Of a DNA stretch of 19,581 nt, positions 15,301-19,581 are shown one piece after another. A program made the translations under genes and the position numbers. Source of the stretch: JAKFDK01 sp036676195 (GTDB lineage: Bacteria > Bacillota > Sulfobacillia > Symbiobacteriales > ZC4RG38); contig JAKFDK010000111.1 of the NCBI GenBank assembly GCA_036676195.1, positions 1 through 19,581 on the forward strand, in the 5' to 3' direction. Each line of letters starts with the position of its first letter. Position 1 is the first letter of the stretch. The notes beneath the pieces were generated by a model, which was given only the letters and a program-made list of their open reading frames with translations, did no database searches and had not been told where the DNA came from.

Positions 15301-17809
15301 GTCCGGAAACTGCAGTTTCCCCCTGGGCCGCACCCACGCTGAATGCACTGGGCATGGCCGCCGGCAAGCGCGGATTGGCCACCGCCGCCACCTTCACGCC
15401 GTCGATGAAGAGCGCCAGTTCAGTGGCTGACCACCGGCCGGCGAAATAGTGCCAGCCTTCCGACAGCGTATCGTTGGCGGCTGCCGAACTGCTGCCCTGG
15501 CCATCTGAGATGGCGTATAACACCCATTTCCCCTCTGGCGTCAACTGCAGCCCCAGGCCATTGCGCCACTGCGATGAGTCCCCGCCCAGAACCCCCCACA
15601 CCTTTGGCCACGCCGTCTGCGCCTGGCTGCGGATTCGGGAGTCGACAAAGACCCAGGATTCCACTGTTCCCTCGGCCGGTGAGACGACTCCGGCAGTGGG
15701 GATCGTCACCTTGTCGGCGGCCCGGCTGGCCCGCGTGGCGTCATCGTTCGCACCGATAAAGGAGGTCGCGTAGGATTTGGCCTCAACCTGGATCCCATCA
15801 ATGTAGGCGGACAGGTCAGTGGCACTCCCGGCAAACGCCCGTACCCACAACGCCGTCGTATCGGCCGGTATGGTCACTGTTTCCGTAAAACGGACCCACC
15901 CGGCAGTGGCCGCCCGTTGCCAAATGCCCGCCGTGTCCAGAACAAACTGGTTACTGCTGTTCTTGCCAACCAGGTCAAGATTCACCTGCCCGGCCGTGTA
16001 TTCCGGAACATAGATGTAACCGGACAGGGTCACAGTGCTCCCCGGGGTCCAACCGTTGGTAAGTTTTTGCTGAACCCCGATCCCCAAAGTACCCCTGGCC
16101 ACCAGGTTCAGCGACGCCGCGCCGAAGTACTTCTGCCCGGTATCCTTGGCCACCCGTTCGCCGATGCTGGTATTTGGGCCGACCACGTACTTCCACGGAG
16201 AACTGCTGGCAGCGATGTCAGTGCCACTGCCAAACGAAGCATCTGCGACCAGGTTCTGCACGGCAGGCTCCACAAGAAACCCAGTCATGCCGGCACTCTC
16301 CACCAGCCGGGGCATACCGCTCGTTTCCTGGTTGCCTGTGGCCGGATTATAGGCCACCGAAGCACGGGAGAAACCGCCTCCAGCGTAGGTCCACGGCGTC
16401 GCCGCCAACTCCTCGGGCACAATCAGCGCCGTGGTGCCGAAGTCCCAGGTCAACCGGTTTCCGGGCACGTGGCTGGCCGCATAGGCGCTGGCAATCTCTG
16501 CGTCCGTCCGTGCGCGGGACGACACACGCACATCACCGATCAGTGTGTTGGCCTGTCCGGCAATCCACGTTTCCCCTTGCACCACACCCACGCCGAATGC
16601 ACTGGGCATGACGGCCGGCAACAGCGGATTGGCCACCGCCGCAAACTTCACACCGTCGATGAACAGCGCCAGTTCATTGGCCGACCACCGGCCCGCAAAA
16701 TAGTGCCAGCCTTCCGACAGCGTATCATTTGCCGCTGCCGAATTACCGCCCTGGCCGTCGGAAATGGCATACAATGCCCATTTCCCCTCTGGCGTCAATT
16801 GCAGCCCCAGGCCATTGCGCCACTGCAATGCATTCCCGCCCATAACCCCCCAGAGCTTTGGCCACCCTGTCTGTGCCTGGCTGCGGATGCGGGAGTCGAC
16901 AAAGACCCAGGATTCCACTGTTCCCTCGGCCGGTGAGACCACCCCGGCAGTGGGGATGGTCACCGTTTCGGCCGCCCGCGCCGCCTGCGTGGTATCATCG
17001 GCCGTACCGGTAAAGGAGGTCGCGTAGGATTTGGCCTCGACCTGGATATCATCAAAATAGGCGGTCAGGTCGGCGGCGCCGTCGGCAAAGGCGCGTACCC
17101 ATAACGTCGCCGTATCGGCAGGGATGGTCACGGTTTCCGCAAAACGGACCCACCCGGCAGTGGTAGCCCGCCGCCAGATGCCCGGCGTGTCCAGCACCAC
17201 CTGGTTGCTGCTGTTCATGCCGAGCAGGTCAAGATTGACCTGCCCAGACGCATATACCGGAACATAGATGTATCCGGAAAGGGTCACGGTGCTCCCCGCT
17301 GTCCATCCGCTGGTGAGTCGTTGCTGCGCCCCGATCCCCGAGGTACCCCTGGCCACAATGCTCAGCGATGCCGGCCCAGAGTTTGTCTGCCCGGTATCCT
17401 TGGCCACCCGTTCGCCGATGCCTGTGTTGGGGCCAGCCACATAGAGCCATTTGGAGCCTGCCGCGGCAATGGCCGTGCCGCTGTCAAACGATGCATCGGC
17501 GACCAGGTTCTGCGTGGAATCCTCCATCAGGAAGCCGACCTTCCCGGCCGCGCCCATCACGCGGGGCACGCCGCTCGGAACCTGGTTGCCGGTTGCCGGG
17601 TTATGTGCTACCGAAGGCCGGGCAAAAGTCCCGGATTGATGGCGCCATGGCGCTGCAGCGCCTGCATCATCGTTGATGATCACTGCACCCGCAGAGGGGA
17701 AAGTGCCTTGAGCGTACACCCCTTCAGCCGGAACGGACACAACAGTACTGGTGATGAAAAGCAGCAGCAGCGTCCGGCACCAGGACCGGGTTCGCATCGA
17801 CTTCCGCAA
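12302..17809 (-). CDS. Giant secreted multi-lectin protein (~1835 aa) with tandem header-CBM-LamG units
   Basis: I place the start at TTG 17809 because AGGGAGG (17821-17827) is 11 nt upstream; ATG 17797 (1831 aa) is the alternative. The open frame continues upstream to 18139, but that part overlaps the upstream gene and has no signal peptide. Residues 1-34 form a signal peptide (MRTRSW, TLLLLFITSTVVSV, GVYAQG). Unit 1 (54-471) and unit 2 (472-889) each contain a header (NPATGNQ, GFLxE, QNLVADASF), a CBM-like jelly roll ending IQVEAKSYATSF, a LamG-like domain (GTVESWVFVDS, GWHYFAGRWS, ELALFIDGVK, SSRARTD) and the TTALxVP linker. An Ig-like domain (about 890-975) follows, then unit 3 (about 979-1385) with a different CBM related to that of the 1-1731 gene, two further Ig-like domains (about 1390-1570), and an FN3-like domain (about 1572-1626 plus 1795-1820) split by a CBM (1627-1780). 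No anchor motif is seen. The Shine-Dalgarno site overlaps the upstream stop, implying one operon. Confidence 0.88.
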   Translation of the reverse strand: MRKSMRTRSWCRTLLLLFITSTVVSVPAEGVYAQGTFPSAGAVIINDDAGAAAPWRHQSGTFARPSVAHNPATGNQVPSGVPRVMGAAGKVGFLMEDSTQNLVADASFDSGTAIAAAGSKWLYVAGPNTGIGERVAKDTGQTNSGPASLSIVARGTSGIGAQQRLTSGWTAGSTVTLSGYIYVPVYASGQVNLDLLGMNSSNQVVLDTPGIWRRATTAGWVRFAETVTIPADTATLWVRAFADGAADLTAYFDDIQVEAKSYATSFTGTADDTTQAARAAETVTIPTAGVVSPAEGTVESWVFVDSRIRSQAQTGWPKLWGVMGGNALQWRNGLGLQLTPEGKWALYAISDGQGGNSAAANDTLSEGWHYFAGRWSANELALFIDGVKFAAVANPLLPAVMPSAFGVGVVQGETWIAGQANTLIGDVRVSSRARTDAEIASAYAASHVPGNRLTWDFGTTALIVPEELAATPWTYAGGGFSRASVAYNPATGNQETSGMPRLVESAGMTGFLVEPAVQNLVADASFGSGTDIAASSSPWKYVVGPNTSIGERVAKDTGQKYFGAASLNLVARGTLGIGVQQKLTNGWTPGSTVTLSGYIYVPEYTAGQVNLDLVGKNSSNQFVLDTAGIWQRAATAGWVRFTETVTIPADTTALWVRAFAGSATDLSAYIDGIQVEAKSYATSFIGANDDATRASRAADKVTIPTAGVVSPAEGTVESWVFVDSRIRSQAQTAWPKVWGVLGGDSSQWRNGLGLQLTPEGKWVLYAISDGQGSSSAAANDTLSEGWHYFAGRWSATELALFIDGVKVAAVANPRLPAAMPSAFSVGAAQGETAVSGQSNTLIGHVRVSSRARTDDDIAATHGSSRLTQGELVWDRDTTALVVPADVAIGSRTAVAAGQAVTVRLDLPALDPAWGNTSMRLSHDNSTWESWQPYVSPFLYILPAGDGLKTVYVQLQDAAGNLSPVYQGSITVQTAFPTGRVVVNDDAGIVGAWSYRANSFLRSSDAYSPEIGTHVVAGEPRVYTPWPSAREGFLIEGQTTNLLSANQASAETGLTGLQAWSANVSVPLATDQTRAGIGVASARVTATAAGNLAIRSDSQRIPVTSGTIYTFSAYAWAQTTAARDWVAIIYWYDQNGQYLSGQSSPLTPATGEWTRLSVTNTAPVGAASCYVELALLAAAAGESLWWDGAQLEAGYLTSWTPGGTTRAAETLTIPTAGLLSAAEGTVDGWVWEDGIATGQNRHLFTVRDAADTMNALVLWRDAGGYWSARTRDSSGTDSTATFGTRLSVGWHHLAMRWASNELALFVDGTQVSSVASPRMPSALGPVAFVGASGSSTGGVATTGWHNGLIGEWRTSTRARGSDDLAAAASASRLSWDIHTTARLVPRDLSLGTRALGAAAQAVTVRVDLPLQGAAAQVTEMRLSSDGIAWGVWQPYVTPVLYTLAAGDGPKSVYVQFRDAAGNVSPGYSARVEVVTAPPLGMLRPAAGSTAGAGGTLGLTVSHHQAVSWSGLEWKRAGDSVWQSVGTGGAVTPGVPFTVNWSVPTAPGAYDIRVKLADASGQSQNSETIWLTLPSAPVASARGGGIEWTAGGGTGFTLIRSADPAFPAGASDTLPVLTAATSWPYPFNGVTNGSFEQTASGGLPAHWAMSGTGTHAVDPANARWGSMGLKLSRTTAGQDGATQTVFTGPGLSGKSVTASGWLKADSVTGTIGAGAILTLQFLDRSGQLLARVSSTPVQVTADWQQVSVSGWAPESTWAVEVSVELFQASGTLWADGIQVEPSRLPTAVFTPEPTDQPAYYYQVTGWNGPLFSGSGTATGTVPPAFPENLGVWHSSTP
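15143..16396 (-). repeat. 1254-bp intragenic tandem repeat, copy 2
   Basis: Encodes residues 472-889. Matching points (PW of the header; the GAGTCGAC tract) are offset by exactly 1254 bp, or 418 codons, from copy 1. Bases 15636-15685 are identical to 16890-16939 over 50 nt. Similarity ends near 15143, where the sequence continues into the Ig-like domain. Confidence 0.88.
16397..17650 (-). repeat. 1254-bp intragenic tandem repeat, copy 1
   Basis: Encodes residues 54-471, beginning PWRHQSG. It abuts copy 2, which begins PWTYAGG at 16396. The two copies align without a net length change at the points checked, while base substitutions are scattered through them. Confidence 0.88.
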
Positions 17810-17820
17810 AGTGTCTGTCG

Positions 17821-17827
17821 CCTCCCT
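17821..17827 (-). promoter_or_regulatory. Ribosome binding site overlapping the upstream stop codon
   Basis: AGGGAGG on the minus strand overlaps the TAG (17826-17828) of the upstream gene. It is 11 nt from TTG 17809 and 23 nt from ATG 17797, favouring the TTG start and suggesting translational coupling. Confidence 0.5.
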
Positions 17828-19581
17828 ATTCGCCGGCACCACGCCAGACGCCGATCTGCTGAGGGAACCCCAGCGGGGCCGCTCCTGACCCCTCCCCCGG
17901 GCTGCTGAACAGCGGTCTGTTCCAGGCCACGACCCGGTAGTGGTACACCGGCTGGTCAGCAGGCTCAGGCGTGAAGGTCGCCCCGGCCGCCAGGGCGGGT
18001 TCCACCTGGATGCCATCTGCCCACAGGGTACCGGCCGCCTGATCCAGACGGACACTGACCTCAGCCACCCAGGCCGATTCCGGTGCCCAGGCGGTAACCG
18101 CAACCTGCTGCCAGCCGGTTGTACCCTGGAGTGCCGCACTGGCAGCCGTGTCCAACAGGTTGCCGGAACGGTCCCGGAATTCCACGGTCAGCCTGGCCCC
18201 CGCTCCGGCCGGGCCGGTCACGTTTTCCGTCTTGATCCAGCCGCTCAGCGTGACGGGCTTGCCGGACAGGCCCGGGCCGGTGAACACCGTTTGTGTGGCC
18301 CGCTCATCCCCGCCGGCGGTCCGGCTCAGTTTCACAGAGGCAGTGCCCCAGTGGGCAGTGGTCCCATCCACGCCATGAGTGCCGGAACCGTACATGCCCC
18401 AGGCCGGAGGCATGCCCGCTCCGTCCGGTGCCTGCTCAAAACTGCCGTTGGCCACGCCGTTAAAGGCGCCGGACCAGGACGTAGCAACGGTCTGCACGGC
18501 CAGGGTTTCGGTCAGTTCGGTGGGAAAGGCGGGATTGGTGGAACGCCAGAGGTCAAAGAGGGCACCACCGCCGGCCGTCCAGGAGACGCTGCCTCTGGTC
18601 GCCGACACCACCGGCACCTCGGGTAACGTCATCCGAATACCGTCGGTGTAACCCGTAATGCCGTTGGCGTCGGCCAGTCTGACCCTGACATCGTAGTCGC
18701 CGGGCGTGGTCGGGACCGGCCAGTTCACGTTAAAGGGCACGCCGGGTATCGCCGTCCCGGATTGACCGGTCGACTGCCATTCCGTTGCGCCGGCCGCCCG
18801 CCATTCCACCCCGGACCAGGAGGTCGCCAGGGCGCTGCCGACGGTAAGGCTGAGTGTCCCTCCCGGCCCAGCCGTGGCACCCACCGCAGGCGTAATGGTG
18901 CCACTGCTCACGAGGGAGCCAACGGCGATGGCGTCGGCAAAAGTGGAAATGCTACCGGCCGTATCGCGCAGTTGCACGTGCACAGTCTTGGTGCCGTCAC
19001 CGCCCGTAAGGGCGTACAGTACAGGCGAGGCGAAGGGCTGCCAGGCTCCCCAAATCATACCGTCGCTGCTCAGGCGCATCTCGGTCACCGCTGCCGGGGC
19101 GTTCGTGATCCAGGAATCCACCCGAGCGGTCACGGCCTGTCCGGTGGCGGTTGCCATCCGAGGGCCGGCGACCAGATCCTGCGGCACGATATGCGCCGCC
19201 GTGTCGGCATCCCAACTGAAGCCCCGCCCGGCCTGGTAAGCGGTAAGAATCTGCCCGCCGGTACGGACTCCCTTCGAGATCCGCAGGTCACCCAGATAGG
19301 CGTTGGTCGTCCCCAGCCAATTGCCGCCGTCCCCGTCGCCGGGAAAGTAGGCGTTCCCTCCGCTCCAGGTGGTAATCGGGTCCGATATGGTGTACGGACC
19401 GCCGATCAGTTGACCATCCATGTACACCCTGAAGTTACTGCCATTTGACCAACTCACAGCAAAGGCATGGAACTCCCCCGGTTTGTACCAGTCAGAGGCG
19501 CTGGGCTTGACTACTTCGGCCAGCGACCAGCCGGAACTGCTCTGGCCCTTCACGTACAGATTGAGCTTGGGCTGATTGGTG
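17826..19581 (-). CDS. Secreted-type LamG/Ig-like/FN3-CBM protein, 5' end beyond window
   Basis: The frame is open from the right edge (codon ending at 19580) to TAG 17826, giving 584 visible C-terminal residues; start and signal peptide lie outside. An internal GTG at 19553 is not the start, because the frame continues upstream as TNQPKLNLYV. Order: second half of a LamG-like domain (FHAFAVSWSNG, RVYMDGQLIG, AYLGDLRISKGVRTGGQIL), linker WDADTAAHIVPQDLVAG, Ig-like domain (TEMRLSSDG, WGAWQPF, GDGTKTVHVQL), a second Ig-like domain (AGPGGTLSLTV, VNWPVPTTPGDYDVRV), then the FN3-like domain (PVVSATRGSVSWTAGG, DLWRSTNPAFP) split by a CBM (NGSFEQ to WADGIQVEP) and closed by VYHYRVVAWNRPLFS and IGVWRGAGE. 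It heads the visible three-gene minus-strand series and is a close relative of the next two genes. Confidence 0.88.
   Translation of the reverse strand, partial: TNQPKLNLYVKGQSSSGWSLAEVVKPSASDWYKPGEFHAFAVSWSNGSNFRVYMDGQLIGGPYTISDPITTWSGGNAYFPGDGDGGNWLGTTNAYLGDLRISKGVRTGGQILTAYQAGRGFSWDADTAAHIVPQDLVAGPRMATATGQAVTARVDSWITNAPAAVTEMRLSSDGMIWGAWQPFASPVLYALTGGDGTKTVHVQLRDTAGSISTFADAIAVGSLVSSGTITPAVGATAGPGGTLSLTVGSALATSWSGVEWRAAGATEWQSTGQSGTAIPGVPFNVNWPVPTTPGDYDVRVRLADANGITGYTDGIRMTLPEVPVVSATRGSVSWTAGGGALFDLWRSTNPAFPTELTETLAVQTVATSWSGAFNGVANGSFEQAPDGAGMPPAWGMYGSGTHGVDGTTAHWGTASVKLSRTAGGDERATQTVFTGPGLSGKPVTLSGWIKTENVTGPAGAGARLTVEFRDRSGNLLDTAASAALQGTTGWQQVAVTAWAPESAWVAEVSVRLDQAAGTLWADGIQVEPALAAGATFTPEPADQPVYHYRVVAWNRPLFSSPGEGSGAAPLGFPQQIGVWRGAGE

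Noticed and set aside
8710..17650. Regularly spaced repeats resembling an array such as CRISPR
   Set aside because: The repeats are long (about 420 and 1254 bp), remain in frame and encode protein domains. There are no short palindromic repeats with unique spacers, and no cas genes.
17810..18139. Extension of the giant lectin frame upstream to 18139
   Set aside because: It overlaps the upstream lectin gene, is Arg/Pro/Trp-rich with no domain, and would bury a good signal peptide inside the protein.

Overview
The window is G+C-rich coding DNA from what looks like a high-G+C member of the Bacillota (a Symbiobacterium/Limnochordia-like lineage is a guess). Three things suggest this: the conjugation proteins belong to the Tn916/pCW3 (Tcp) family, which is typical of Gram-positive Firmicutes; several genes appear to start at TTG or GTG; and Shine-Dalgarno sites are strong (AAGGAG, GGAGG, AGGGAGG). 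No RNA gene, CRISPR array, transposase, integrase, relaxase or coupling protein was found.

Layout. (1) 1-1731, minus strand: the N-terminal 577 codons of a large secreted lectin-like protein running off the left edge. (2) 1732-2011: an AT-rich divergent intergenic region with a plausible sigma-A promoter for the rightward operon. (3) 2012-8644, plus strand: a compact operon with the order TcpC-like (VirB8-type), TcpD-like small membrane protein, TcpE, VirB4/TcpF ATPase, TcpH-like polytopic membrane protein (VirB6-type), then a 238-residue secreted protein built from pieces of the lectin family on both flanks. (4) 8645-8709: a perfect 9-bp hairpin between convergent genes. (5) 8710-19581, minus strand: three consecutive genes of the same lectin family (1175 aa, about 1835 aa, and 584 visible residues of one running off the right edge), closely spaced and probably one transcription unit.

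The lectin family uses a recurring kit: signal peptide; a header domain (pattern A/P-x-NPATG ... G-x-PR ... GFLxE..T.NL); jelly-roll carbohydrate-binding-like modules; LamG/concanavalin A-like domains; a conserved WDxxTTAxxVPxDLAxG linker; one or two Ig-like domains; and a C-terminal fibronectin III-like domain that appears to be split by an inserted jelly-roll. The 1835-residue protein contains an exact-length 1254-bp tandem duplication. The 1175-residue protein carries three copies of a ~139-residue module I do not recognise.

How it may fit together (inference): the Tcp-type genes would build a membrane channel for a type IV secretion or conjugation machine, in the pCW3 order C-D-E-F-H with G (peptidoglycan hydrolase) absent. 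The secreted multi-lectin proteins could bind polysaccharide or partner cells. A member of the lectin family lies inside the T4SS operon, and the operon is embedded in an array of lectin genes, so a functional link (mating-pair adhesion, or a T4SS used for something other than DNA transfer) deserves testing. It is not shown by the sequence alone.
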